DNA from: Thalassococcus profundi
GTDB taxonomy: Bacteria > Pseudomonadota > Alphaproteobacteria > Rhodobacterales > Rhodobacteraceae
Length of the DNA stretch: 64,000 nt
Direction of reading: 5' to 3'
Assembly: GCF_003344785.1 (NCBI RefSeq)
Contig: NZ_QPMK01000002.1
Coordinates: 248,001 to 312,000, forward strand
In this document: in pieces, positions 48,719-57,659 of the stretch
Numbering within the stretch: position 1 is the stretch's first letter
How the letters are laid out: every line of letters starts with the position of its first letter
Position numbers and translations under genes: made by a program
The notes under the pieces: generated by a model
The model's database searches: none
Told to the model about the DNA's origin: nothing
Seen by the model: only the letters and a program-made list of their open reading frames with translations

Positions 48719-50757
48719 CCGGAACCATCCTCTTCGACCCGCTTCTGCCCTGGCCGCTGGTGGCGGCTCTGGCCGCTTTGGCAGCTCTTGGCGTGGTGCT
48801 GGCGCTTTGGCGCGGGCTGTCGGGCTGGGCCTTGCGCGCGCTTGCGGGCCTGGTGCTGGTCGGCGCGCTGGCGCAGCCGTCCTACCAGGTCGAGGACCGC
48901 GCGCCGCTGTCGGATATCGTGCTCATGCTCGTCGACACCAGCGCCAGCCAGCGGCTGGCCGAGCGCGCGGGCGTCACCGAAGAGGCCGCGACAACGCTCG
49001 AGGCGCGGCTTGCAGGCCGTCCCAATACCGAGGTGCGCCGCATCGAGGTCGGCGACGGCGAGGAGGACACCGGCACGCTGCTGATGTCGGCGCTGAACGC
49101 GGCGCTGGCCGAAGAACCGCGCGCCCGGATCGCGGGCATCCTGCTTCTGTCCGACGGGCGGCTGCATGACCTGGAACGCGCGCCGGATTTGCCCGCGCCT
49201 ATGCATCTTCTGATGACGGGTCTCGAGACCGACTGGGATCGCCGCCTGATCGTCCGCAACGCGCCCGCTTTTGCGATCCTGGGCGAACCGGTGCAGCTGA
49301 CCCTGCGGATCGAGGATGACGGGGCCGCACCGGAGGTGGACAGCACGACGCTGAACATCTCTGTCGACGGGGCCGAACCGCAAAGCTTCGAGGTCGCCGT
49401 GGGGCAGGACATCGAATTGCCCGTGACCCTGCCGCACGGCGGGCGCAACGTGATCCAGTTCACCGTGCCCGAGGCCGACGGAGAGCTGACCGACCGCAAC
49501 AACTCGGCGCTGGTGCAGATCAATGGCGTCCGCGACCGGCTGCGCGTGCTGCTTGTCTCGGGCGAGCCGCATGCGGGCGGGCGCACCTGGCGCAACCTGC
49601 TGAAATCCGACAGTTCGGTCGACCTCGTGCATTTCACCATCCTGCGTCCGCCGGAAAAACAGGACGGCGTGCCGGTCACCGAACTGTCGCTGATCGCCTT
49701 TCCAACCCGCGAACTGTTCCTCGAGAAGATCGAGGATTTCGACCTGATCATCTTCGACCGCTACAAGCGGCGCGGCATCCTGCCGTCGATCTACCTCGAT
49801 AACGTGCGCAACTACGTCGAGAACGGCGGCGCCGTGCTGATCGCCGCCGGTCCCGATTTCGCCAGCGCCGACAGCCTGTACCGATCGCCCCTGTCCGAGG
49901 TGCTGCCCGCGGAACCCACGGCGCGCGTGGTCGAGGAAGGTTACCGTCCCGCCATCACGGACCTTGGCGAACGCCACCCGGTCACCGCCGGCCTCACCGG
50001 TCAAGAGAGCTGGGGCCGCTGGCTGCGCCAGATCGAGGTGACGCCCGGCGACAGCGGCGACGTTGTGATGTCCGGCGTCGAGGATCGGCCTTTGCTGGTG
50101 CTCGACCGCGTGGGCGAAGGCCGCGTCGCATTGATGGCGTCGGATCACGCCTGGCTCTGGAACCGTGGTTACGAGGGCGGCGGACCGCAACTGGAGCTGT
50201 TGCGCCGGCTCGCGCACTGGATGATGAAGGAACCCGAGCTGGAAGAAGAGGCGCTCTTTGCCGAGCCCACCGGGCAGACTATGCGCATCATCCGCCGCAC
50301 GCTGGAAGAGTCGGTCGGGACCGTGACCGTCACCCGCCCCGATGGCGAGACCGAAGAGGTCACGCTGGAAGAGGTGAGTCCCGGACGGTTCGAGGCGATC
50401 TATGAAGGGCCGCAGATCGGGCTCTACCGGCTGAGCGAGGGCGACCAGAACGCCGTCATCGGCCTAGGCCCCGCCGCGCCGCGCGAGTTCGAGCAGACCA
50501 TCGCCTCGGCCGACGCGCTGGAGCCGGTGATCGACACCATGCGCGGCGGCGCGCCGCGGCTCGAAGACGGGCTGCCGCAACTGCGCGAGGTCAGCATGGG
50601 CCGCCCCGCCGCCGGGCGTGGCTGGATCGGCCTGACACCGCGTGACGCCTACGAGACGCTGAACGTCACGCAGACCCCGATCCTGCCGGCCTGGCTGGTG
50701 CTGCTGCTGGCCTCGGCGCTGATTGTCGGCGCCTGGCTGCGCGAAGGGCGCAGCTGA
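48715..50757 (+). CDS. Large membrane protein with glutamine-amidotransferase-like fold
   Basis: A 680-residue protein with two N-terminal helices (about 8-28 and 35-55), a VWA-like segment (DIVLMLVDTSASQRLAERAG), Ig-like beta regions, and a central class I amidotransferase-like part (DLIIFDRYKRRGILPS and VENGGAVLIAAGPDFA) lacking the nucleophilic Cys. A C-terminal helix (about 655-675) anchors it again. It overlaps the DUF4159 gene by 4 bases and closes the MoxR operon. Function unknown; the topology suggests an envelope complex. Confidence 0.85.
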   Translation: MTGTILFDPLLPWPLVAALAALAALGVVLALWRGLSGWALRALAGLVLVGALAQPSYQVEDRAPLSDIVLMLVDTSASQRLAERAGVTEEAATTLEARLAGRPNTEVRRIEVGDGEEDTGTLLMSALNAALAEEPRARIAGILLLSDGRLHDLERAPDLPAPMHLLMTGLETDWDRRLIVRNAPAFAILGEPVQLTLRIEDDGAAPEVDSTTLNISVDGAEPQSFEVAVGQDIELPVTLPHGGRNVIQFTVPEADGELTDRNNSALVQINGVRDRLRVLLVSGEPHAGGRTWRNLLKSDSSVDLVHFTILRPPEKQDGVPVTELSLIAFPTRELFLEKIEDFDLIIFDRYKRRGILPSIYLDNVRNYVENGGAVLIAAGPDFASADSLYRSPLSEVLPAEPTARVVEEGYRPAITDLGERHPVTAGLTGQESWGRWLRQIEVTPGDSGDVVMSGVEDRPLLVLDRVGEGRVALMASDHAWLWNRGYEGGGPQLELLRRLAHWMMKEPELEEEALFAEPTGQTMRIIRRTLEESVGTVTVTRPDGETEEVTLEEVSPGRFEAIYEGPQIGLYRLSEGDQNAVIGLGPAAPREFEQTIASADALEPVIDTMRGGAPRLEDGLPQLREVSMGRPAAGRGWIGLTPRDAYETLNVTQTPILPAWLVLLLASALIVGAWLREGRS

Positions 50758-50819
50758 GCCAGCCGCGCGAAAATAAGCCTTGAACGCAGGGATCGCGCGT
50801 TGGCCTTTGCCTGGGCATT

Positions 50820-51182
50820 TCAGCCTTCTGGGGATAGCTCCATCTCGTAAACCGGTCCGGTCCAACCGTGGACCGAACACTTGGCGCGGATGAACACACG
50901 GCGCGTGCCGTCGGGCACGGTCACCGCGCTCAGCGACCGGGTGAAGGGCTGTTCGGCGACATGCGGATGCATCAGCTCGCGCACCGCGATCACGTGGCCA
51001 TCGGCATCGACCACGTCCCAGCCATCGGCGTAATGATCCCATCCGGTGTCGGGATGTTTCAGCGTCACCTCGAACCGCCAGCCCATGCCGACCTTCTCGG
51101 CGGTGGCCGCGACCACCTCGGGCTCTTCGGCAAGCGCCAGTGCGGGGGTGCTTAGGGCAAGGATCACGGCAATCGGTTTCAT
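50820..51182 (-). CDS. Small exported protein of unknown function
   Basis: A 120-residue protein with a signal peptide (cleavage near ALALAEEP, residue about 18). The mature beta-rich domain contains HPDTGWDHYADGWDVVD and VFIRAKCSVHGWTGP, with several His and one Cys that could bind a metal. The start at 51182 has AGGAT at suitable distance; the ATG at 51191 does not. It is convergent with the MoxR operon. Confidence 0.75.
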   Translation of the reverse strand: MKPIAVILALSTPALALAEEPEVVAATAEKVGMGWRFEVTLKHPDTGWDHYADGWDVVDADGHVIAVRELMHPHVAEQPFTRSLSAVTVPDGTRRVFIRAKCSVHGWTGPVYEMELSPEG

Positions 51183-51219
51183 GTCGGCCATCCTATCAGT
51201 ATCGGCGCGGCGGCACGCG

Positions 51220-51945
51220 TCACGTGTGCGTGTCGAACATGTCATCGGAGGAGTCCAGCAAAACCCGCCGCGACTCCGACGCGAATTCACGGCGCAGGAT
51301 CACCAGCGCCGTGAAGAGCGCCGCCAGGATCAGCGCCGCCCCGCCCAGCAGCCAGGCCGCCGCGGCGATGCCGAAATAGACCGACCGCAGCCCGCGGTTA
51401 TAGCCGCGCGCGGCGGTGACGTTGATCTCTCCGGCCTTGGCGGCGCGGGGCATCGCCAGGGGGTCCTGCGGGTCGTTCGGCACCGCCGCCATGAGCACGG
51501 CGCAATACCCGAACAGCCGGTGCGACCAGACGAATTTCAGAAAGGCGTTGGTGGCGAAGACCAGCATCAGCATCAGCTTGACCTCCCAGACGAAGGTCGG
51601 CGCGCGGTCGAAGGTCAGGTCCTCGGCCACCCCCCGCAACAGGTCCGCGTTGCCGATCAGCGCCAGACCGCCGCCGATGGCGATCATGCTGGCCGAGGCG
51701 AAGAACGCCGTGCCCTGCCGCAGGTTGCCGATGATCTGCGAATCGAAGATGCGCGGATCGCGGCTGACGAAGTGTTTCATCCACTCGCGCCGGTAGTCCG
51801 CCATCAGCGCCGACACCGAAGGCCGCGTGCGCGGCGGATGTTCGATCAGCTGGGTCGAAGCAACCCAGACCAGCAGCAGGATCGCAACGGCGACCCGGTC
51901 GAGGGTCGAGAACAGTGCGATCTGCTCCAGCAGGTTCACCGGCAT
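51220..51945 (-). CDS. DUF599 family membrane protein
   Basis: A 241-residue inner-membrane protein of the DUF599 family with four likely helices (about 18-35, 72-92, 108-130 and 180-210). The loop motif REWMKHFVSRDPRIFDSQII is typical. Function unknown. It starts one base into the stop of the CopD/HemJ-like gene, so the two are translated together. Confidence 0.85.
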   Translation of the reverse strand: MPVNLLEQIALFSTLDRVAVAILLLVWVASTQLIEHPPRTRPSVSALMADYRREWMKHFVSRDPRIFDSQIIGNLRQGTAFFASASMIAIGGGLALIGNADLLRGVAEDLTFDRAPTFVWEVKLMLMLVFATNAFLKFVWSHRLFGYCAVLMAAVPNDPQDPLAMPRAAKAGEINVTAARGYNRGLRSVYFGIAAAAWLLGGAALILAALFTALVILRREFASESRRVLLDSSDDMFDTHT

Positions 51946-52355
51946 CAGAACGGCTTGACCACGACGACCCAGAGGATCGCGATGACCCCGAACACGCTGA
52001 TCTCGTTGAAGATGCGCAGATAGCGGTCGGATTCGGTGAAGACCCCCCGCCGCGCCCGCAGCACCATGCGCCCGGTCCAGCCGTAATGCGCCGCAAGTGC
52101 CAGCACCAGCGCCAGCTTGACCCAGACCCAAGGCGCGAAGCCCCACTGGCCGCCGAGCCAGAGCCCGGTCAGAAGCGCGATCACCCCGAGCCCGGCGGAA
52201 AAGCGATAGAGCCGGATGGTCAGGTCGCCGAGCGGCCCGAAGTCGTTCAGCGCGGCATATTCGCGCTTCCAGTAGATCAGCGCGCGGGGCACGGCGAAGA
52301 TGCTGGTCATCCAGCCCATCACGCAGAGAATGTGTATGATCTTGACCCAAGCCAT
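51945..52355 (-). CDS. HemJ/CopD-like membrane protein
   Basis: A 136-residue protein with four transmembrane helices. The first helix has KIIHILCVMGWMTSIFAVPR with a conserved-looking His, and the third has VWVKLALVLALAAHY with a Lys, as in HemJ protoporphyrinogen oxidases. CopD-type proteins are an alternative. It is divergent from glcD. The enzymatic role is inferred only from these residues. Confidence 0.7.
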   Translation of the reverse strand: MAWVKIIHILCVMGWMTSIFAVPRALIYWKREYAALNDFGPLGDLTIRLYRFSAGLGVIALLTGLWLGGQWGFAPWVWVKLALVLALAAHYGWTGRMVLRARRGVFTESDRYLRIFNEISVFGVIAILWVVVVKPF

Positions 52356-52435
52356 GGCGAATCCCTGCGCCAGCGCGCAAGAATGCGCAAGATGCCGCAG
52401 GGAGCCGCCCCAAAAGTTTTTGCGAACGCGTCATT

Positions 52436-52456
52436 TTGGTATAGATATCTTACCAA
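52436..52456. promoter_or_regulatory. Inverted repeat upstream of glcD, possible operator
   Basis: TTGGTA and TACCAA are separated by 9 bases, ending 16 bases before the glcD start. The half-site resembles those of GntR/FadR-type regulators, but the spacing is longer than their usual arrangement. It lies between divergent genes. Confidence 0.5.
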
Positions 52457-52472
52457 TCAGGAGGGAACCGCC

Positions 52473-53921
52473 ATGCAGATGCCCACACCGGACTCCGCCA
52501 TCCTAGCCCGCAAACCGCAGATCGTGGCGCGCCTGCAGAAGGTGCTGGCGCCGGACGCGGTGATTTCCGAAGAGGCCGAAACCCGCGCCTACGAATGCGA
52601 TGCGCTGACCGCCTACCGCTGCCCGCCGCTGGCGGTGGTCCTGCCCGCCTCGACCGAAGAGGTGTCGGCGGTGCTGCGCATCTGTCACGAGGAAGACGTG
52701 CCGGTGGTGCCGCGCGGGTCGGGCACGTCGCTGGCCGGCGGCGCACTGCCGACCGCGGACTGCGTGATCCTTGGTGTCGCACGGCTGACCGAGGTTCTGG
52801 AGACCGACTACGACAACCGCTTCATCCGCGTCCAGACGGGGCGCACCAACCTGAGCGTCACCGGCGCCGTGGAGGAGAACGGTTTCTTCTATGCTCCTGA
52901 CCCGTCGAGCCAGCTGGCCTGCGCCATCGCCGGCAACATCGCGATGAACTCGGGCGGCGCGCATTGCCTGAAATACGGGGTCACCACCAACAACCTGCTG
53001 GGCGTCACCATGGTGATGATGGACGGCACCGTGACCGAGATCGGCGGCGCGCATCTGGATGCGGCGGGCTATGACCTCTTGGGCCTGATCTGCGGGTCCG
53101 AAGGCCAGTTGGGCGTGGTCACCGAGGCGACGCTGCGCATCCTGCACAAGCCCGAAGGCGCGCGACCCGTCCTGATGGGATTCGACAGCAACGAGGTCGC
53201 GGGCGAATGTGTGTCGGACATCATCAAGGCGGGCGTCCTGCCGGTGGCGATCGAATTCATGGACCGCCCCTGCATCGAGGCCTGCGAAGCCTTTGCCAAG
53301 GCCGGCTACCCGATGTGCGAGGCGCTGCTGATCGTCGAGGTCGAAGGTTCGGATGCCGAGATCGACGAACAGCTGGGCCTGATCCTGCAGATCGCGCGCC
53401 GCCACAACCCGGTGGAGCTGCGCGAGGCCAAGGATGCCGACGAGGCCGGGCGCATCTGGCTGGGCCGCAAGTCGGCGTTTGGCGCAATGGGGCAGATCAA
53501 CGACTACATGTGCCTTGACGGCACGATCCCGGTATCGTCCCTGCCGCATGTGCTGGGCCGCATCCGCGACTTGTCGGACCAGTACGGGCTCAAGGTCGCC
53601 AACGTCTTCCACGCGGGCGACGGCAACATGCATCCGCTGATTCTCTTCGATGCCAACAAGGAGGGCGACCTGGAACTCTGCGAGGCGTTGGGGGCGGACA
53701 TCCTGCGGCTTTGCGTCGAGGTCGGCGGCTGCCTGACCGGCGAGCATGGGGTGGGCATCGAGAAGCGCGACCTGATGGTGGACCAGTACGATCCCGCCGA
53801 CCTGGAGTGCCAGATGGCGGTCAAGGACGTGTTCGATCCGCAATGGCTGCTCAATCCCGCGAAGGTGTTTCCGCTGGATGCCTCGGAAAGCCGCCGCAGC
53901 CTTGCGCTGGCGGCGGAGTGA
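52473..53921 (+). CDS. glcD: Glycolate oxidase FAD subunit GlcD
   Basis: A 482-residue FAD-linked oxidase (FAD_binding_4 plus C-terminal oxidase domain). The FAD phosphate motif is VPRGSGTSLAGGALP, then NSGGAHCLKYGVTTNN and CGSEGQLGVVTEATL. The C-terminal domain has FHAGDGNMHPLILF and GEHGVGIEKRDLM. With GlcE and GlcF it oxidises glycolate to glyoxylate at the membrane. CAGGAGGG precedes the start by 7 bases. A palindrome sits just upstream. Confidence 0.95.
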   Translation: MQMPTPDSAILARKPQIVARLQKVLAPDAVISEEAETRAYECDALTAYRCPPLAVVLPASTEEVSAVLRICHEEDVPVVPRGSGTSLAGGALPTADCVILGVARLTEVLETDYDNRFIRVQTGRTNLSVTGAVEENGFFYAPDPSSQLACAIAGNIAMNSGGAHCLKYGVTTNNLLGVTMVMMDGTVTEIGGAHLDAAGYDLLGLICGSEGQLGVVTEATLRILHKPEGARPVLMGFDSNEVAGECVSDIIKAGVLPVAIEFMDRPCIEACEAFAKAGYPMCEALLIVEVEGSDAEIDEQLGLILQIARRHNPVELREAKDADEAGRIWLGRKSAFGAMGQINDYMCLDGTIPVSSLPHVLGRIRDLSDQYGLKVANVFHAGDGNMHPLILFDANKEGDLELCEALGADILRLCVEVGGCLTGEHGVGIEKRDLMVDQYDPADLECQMAVKDVFDPQWLLNPAKVFPLDASESRRSLALAAE

Positions 53922-53963
53922 CGACCGGGGCGCTGCCCCGGACCCCGGAGGTTTATTGGCAAG

Positions 53964-55073
53964 ATGAAGATGATCCCAGAGACCGAGGCCGAGCTGGCCG
54001 AGAGCATCGCGGCGGCTACCGGTCCGTTGCACGTTCGCGGCGGCGGCACCCGCAGCGCCGGCGCGCCGCGCGGCGAGATTTTGCAGACCGGCGGGCTGAG
54101 CGGTATCACGCTTTACGAGCCCGGCGCGCTGACGATGGTGGCGCAGGCGGGCACGCCGCTGTCGGAGGTCGAGGCGGCGCTCGAGGCCGAGGGCCAGCGG
54201 CTGGCTTTCGAGCCGATGGATCACCGGCCGCTGCTGGGCACCGAGGGCACGCCCACCATCGGCGGGGTCGTCGCCGCCAACGTGTCAGGTCCGCGCCGCA
54301 TCCAGGCCGGCGCCTGCCGGGATTTCATGCTGGGCGTGCGGTTCGTCGACGGCGCGGGCACCGTGGTCAAGAACGGCGGGCGGGTGATGAAGAACGTCAC
54401 CGGCTACGATCTGGTGAAGCTGATGACCGGCAGCCGCGGCACGCTCGGGGTGCTGACCGAGGTCAGCTTCAAGGTCCTGCCGAAGCCCGCCTTCGAGGCT
54501 TCGCTTGTGTTGCACGGGCTGGACGCCGGGGCTGCGGTGGCGGCGCTGTCCTCGGCGTTGGGATCGCCCTTCGAGGTGTCGGGCGCCGCGCATGACCCGG
54601 CGGAGGGCGGTCGCACGCTTTTGCGGCTCGAGGGGTTCGAGGCGTCGGTGCGCTATCGCCTGAACCAGCTGACCGAGCGGCTGGGCGGCGAGGTCACGGT
54701 GCTGGAAGACGAGGACAGCACCGAGGTCTGGCGCGGACTGCGCGACGTCACCGCCTTTGCCGGGACCGAGGGCGACGTCTGGCGGCTGTCGGTCAAACCC
54801 TCGGACGCGGCGGCAGTGCTGGACCGGATGGGCGGCGAAGTGCGGACGCTGCTTGACTGGGGCGGCGGGCTGATCTGGGCGCTCGCGCCCGAGAGCACCG
54901 ACCTGCGCGGGCGGCTGCACGGGGTGGGCGGTCATGCGACGCGTGTCCGTGCCAAGGACACGGACCTGCCGGTCTTTCATCCCGAACCCGCCCCGCTGGC
55001 ACAGGTCAGCGCCGGGCTGCGCCAGCGCTTCGATCCGCGCGGCATCCTGAACCCCGGGTTGATGGGCACATGA
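53964..55073 (+). CDS. glcE: Glycolate oxidase subunit GlcE
   Basis: A 369-residue FAD-binding subunit. The N-terminal FAD_binding_4 domain shows LHVRGGGTRSAGAP, the segment GTEGTPTIGGVVAANVSGPR, and GGRVMKNVTGYDLVKLMTGS. It is shorter than GlcD. It overlaps the next gene by 4 bases (ATGA). Confidence 0.95.
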   Translation: MKMIPETEAELAESIAAATGPLHVRGGGTRSAGAPRGEILQTGGLSGITLYEPGALTMVAQAGTPLSEVEAALEAEGQRLAFEPMDHRPLLGTEGTPTIGGVVAANVSGPRRIQAGACRDFMLGVRFVDGAGTVVKNGGRVMKNVTGYDLVKLMTGSRGTLGVLTEVSFKVLPKPAFEASLVLHGLDAGAAVAALSSALGSPFEVSGAAHDPAEGGRTLLRLEGFEASVRYRLNQLTERLGGEVTVLEDEDSTEVWRGLRDVTAFAGTEGDVWRLSVKPSDAAAVLDRMGGEVRTLLDWGGGLIWALAPESTDLRGRLHGVGGHATRVRAKDTDLPVFHPEPAPLAQVSAGLRQRFDPRGILNPGLMGT

Positions 55074-55408
55074 CCGACAGCCAGCTCTGGGCCTTCGCGG
55101 TCACGTTCCTGGCCGGGCCGTTCATCTACCTGATGCTGGTGCGCGCGCAGACGCCGCTGGTGCTGCTGCCTCTGGCTCTGGCGACCTTGGGCAGCACGGG
55201 GGCCGCCTTTGCGCTGAGCAAGTCGCAGCTGATCTGGTCGCTGGGGTCGCTCTGGCTGGCCTGGGTGCTGACGGTGACGCTGCTTGTGCTGGCGCTGAAA
55301 CAACGGCTGACGCAGCCTCGCGCCTGGCGGGCCTGCTTCGTCATCGGCCTTCTTGCAACGACGCTGCCTTGGTTCGGCCTCGCTGCGGCACAAATGATGG
55401 TATCCTAA
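55070..55408 (+). CDS. Small membrane protein inside the glc operon
   Basis: A 112-residue protein with four predicted helices (about 5-22, 27-45, 50-72 and 85-108) and few charged residues. No family is recognised. It is coupled to glcE by ATGA and its stop abuts the glcF start (TAAATG). It may anchor or assist the glycolate oxidase complex at the membrane. Confidence 0.75.
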   Translation: MTDSQLWAFAVTFLAGPFIYLMLVRAQTPLVLLPLALATLGSTGAAFALSKSQLIWSLGSLWLAWVLTVTLLVLALKQRLTQPRAWRACFVIGLLATTLPWFGLAAAQMMVS

Positions 55409-56776
55409 ATGCAGACGACCTTTACCGAGAAACAGCTCGAGAAGCCCGACTTCAAACGCAGCAACGAGATCCTGCGCGCCTGCGTGCATTGCGGGTTCTG
55501 CACCGCGACCTGCCCGACCTACCAGGTGCTGGGCGACGAGTTGGACAGCCCGCGCGGCCGCATCTACCTGATCAAGGACATGCTTGAGAACGAGCGGGTG
55601 CCGGACGAGAAGACCGTGCGCCACATCGACCGCTGCCTGTCCTGCCTCGCCTGCATGACCACCTGCCCCTCGGGCGTGCATTACATGCACCTGGTGGACC
55701 ACGCCCGCGCCTATATCGAGGAAAAGTACGACCGGCCCTGGTCGGATCGCGCGCTGCGCTGGATCCTGTCGAAGATCCTGCCCTACCCGACCCGCTTTCG
55801 CGTGGCGCTGCTGGGGGCAAAGATCGGTCGGCCCTTCGCCTTCTTGATGCCGGACGCGCGGCTCAAGGCGATGCTGGAAATGGCGCCCAAGACCATCCCG
55901 CCGGTCAGCCGCAACGACGATCCGCAAAGCTTTGCGCCCACCGCCCCGCGCCGGAAGCGTGTCGCACTGATGACCGGCTGCGCGCAGAAGGCGCTCAACA
56001 CCGACATCAACGATGCCACCATCCGCCACCTCACGCGGCTGGGCTGCGAGGTGGTCGTGGCCAGGGGCGCCGGCTGCTGCGGCGCGCTCACCCATCACAT
56101 GGGCAAGGTGGACGAAAGCCATGCATCGGCGGCGACCAATATCCGCGCCTGGGTGCGCGAGATGGATGGCGACGGGCTGGATGCCATCGTCGTCAACACC
56201 AGCGGTTGCGGCACGACGGTCAAGGATTACGGTCACATGTTCCGCAATGACAAACTGGCCGAGGAGGCCGCGCGGGTTTCGGCCATCGCCAAGGACGTGT
56301 CCGAAGTGCTGATCGACCTTGCCAAGGACGCGCCGGAGGACGAGGCGCCGCGCCCCGCCCGCGACGGGATCGCCGGGATCGACGCGCCGCATGGCTCCGA
56401 CCCCTGTCCCGAAGGCCTGGTCGTGGCCTATCACGCCGCTTGTTCCCTGCAGCACGGCCAGCAGATCAAGACCTATCCCAAGGACCTGCTCAAACGCGCG
56501 GGCTTTACCGTGGTCGAACCGGCGGACAGCCATCTGTGCTGCGGCTCTGCAGGCACCTACAACCTGATGCAGCCCGAGATTTCCAAGCAGCTGAAGGCCC
56601 GTAAACTGCGCACCCTTGCCGCGAAAAAGCCCGATGTGATCGCCGCCGGCAACATCGGCTGCATGATGCAGCTGGCGGGCGGAGCCGAGGTGCCGGTGGT
56701 CCACACGGTCGAGCTTCTGGACTGGGCGGCGGGCGGTCCCAAACCGGCGGCCATGCGCGCCGGTGACAGGAGATAA
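55409..56776 (+). CDS. glcF: Glycolate oxidase iron-sulfur subunit GlcF
   Basis: A 455-residue protein with two 4Fe-4S ferredoxin motifs, CVHCGFCTATCP (about 21-32) and CLSCLACMTTCP (about 73-84), and the CCG-type domains GAGCCGALTHH and LCCGSAGTYNLM. It passes electrons from the flavin subunits to the quinone pool. Its ATG directly follows the stop of the small membrane protein. Confidence 0.95.
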   Translation: MQTTFTEKQLEKPDFKRSNEILRACVHCGFCTATCPTYQVLGDELDSPRGRIYLIKDMLENERVPDEKTVRHIDRCLSCLACMTTCPSGVHYMHLVDHARAYIEEKYDRPWSDRALRWILSKILPYPTRFRVALLGAKIGRPFAFLMPDARLKAMLEMAPKTIPPVSRNDDPQSFAPTAPRRKRVALMTGCAQKALNTDINDATIRHLTRLGCEVVVARGAGCCGALTHHMGKVDESHASAATNIRAWVREMDGDGLDAIVVNTSGCGTTVKDYGHMFRNDKLAEEAARVSAIAKDVSEVLIDLAKDAPEDEAPRPARDGIAGIDAPHGSDPCPEGLVVAYHAACSLQHGQQIKTYPKDLLKRAGFTVVEPADSHLCCGSAGTYNLMQPEISKQLKARKLRTLAAKKPDVIAAGNIGCMMQLAGGAEVPVVHTVELLDWAAGGPKPAAMRAGDRR

Positions 56777-56858
56777 TTTCGGGCAAATAAGGCAGAAGCG
56801 CCCCAATTTTGCCGCATCTCGTGCCTATCACCGGGACTGCTGCTGAAGGAGATGTCCC

Positions 56859-57659
56859 GTGCGCCTGATTATGGGCATTGCCACCTGTGTCTTGATGTTT
56901 CTGCCCGTCGCTTCCCAGGCCGACGGGCTGTTTTCGCTGAATTCCACGCTTTACGGCCGCGAATGGGACGCGGTCGGCCGTCTCGAGATCGCCGGAGAGG
57001 CGTTCTGCACCGGCGCGCTCATCGCGCCCGATCTTGTGCTGACCGCCGCACATTGCGTATTCGACCCCGAAACCGGGGAACGCGTCGCCACCGACGAGAT
57101 CCAGTTCCTCGCCGGCTGGCGCAACGGGCGCGCCGCCGCCTACCGCCGCGTGCGCCGTGCCGAACCGCATCCCGAATACGACTTTCGCGCCGCCTCCGAC
57201 GCCGGCCGGGTCCGGGTGGACATCGCGCTGCTGGAATTGCAGCACCCGATCCGCAACGGCACGATCCAGCCGTTCGAGACCGGCAGCCGTCCCGATACCG
57301 GGGCCGAGGTCGGCGTCGTCTCCTATGCGCATGACCGCGCAGATGCGCCCAGCCTGCAGGATCTCTGCGACGTGATCTCGCGCCAGCAGGGCGTGCTGGT
57401 GATGTCCTGCACGGTGGATTTCGGAAGCTCCGGCTCTCCGGTCTTTTCCTTCGACGGCGACGCACCGCAGATCGTGTCGGTGGTGTCGGCCAAGGCCGAG
57501 GCCGATGGCGAAGCCGTGTCGCTCGGCACGTCGCTCGCCGGCCCGCTGTCAGAGCTGCGGGCCCTGATCGAGATGGACACGCGGCAGCTGACCGGCACCA
57601 GCCTGCAGCGTCCGGGCGTGCGGAACGACGCCACCGGCGCAAAGTTCGTGCGGCCGTGA
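56859..57659 (+). CDS. Secreted trypsin-like serine peptidase (first of pair)
   Basis: A 266-residue S1 peptidase with a signal peptide (cleavage near ASQADG, residue about 20). The triad is His65 (LTAAHCV), Asp121 (VRVDIALLEL) and Ser191 (FGSSGSPVF). The GTG start has AAGGAG 8 bases upstream. The C-terminus ends GAKFVRP, shared with the next protein. It is translationally coupled to it (GTGA). The substrate is unknown; it should act in the periplasm or outside. Confidence 0.9.
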   Translation: MRLIMGIATCVLMFLPVASQADGLFSLNSTLYGREWDAVGRLEIAGEAFCTGALIAPDLVLTAAHCVFDPETGERVATDEIQFLAGWRNGRAAAYRRVRRAEPHPEYDFRAASDAGRVRVDIALLELQHPIRNGTIQPFETGSRPDTGAEVGVVSYAHDRADAPSLQDLCDVISRQQGVLVMSCTVDFGSSGSPVFSFDGDAPQIVSVVSAKAEADGEAVSLGTSLAGPLSELRALIEMDTRQLTGTSLQRPGVRNDATGAKFVRP

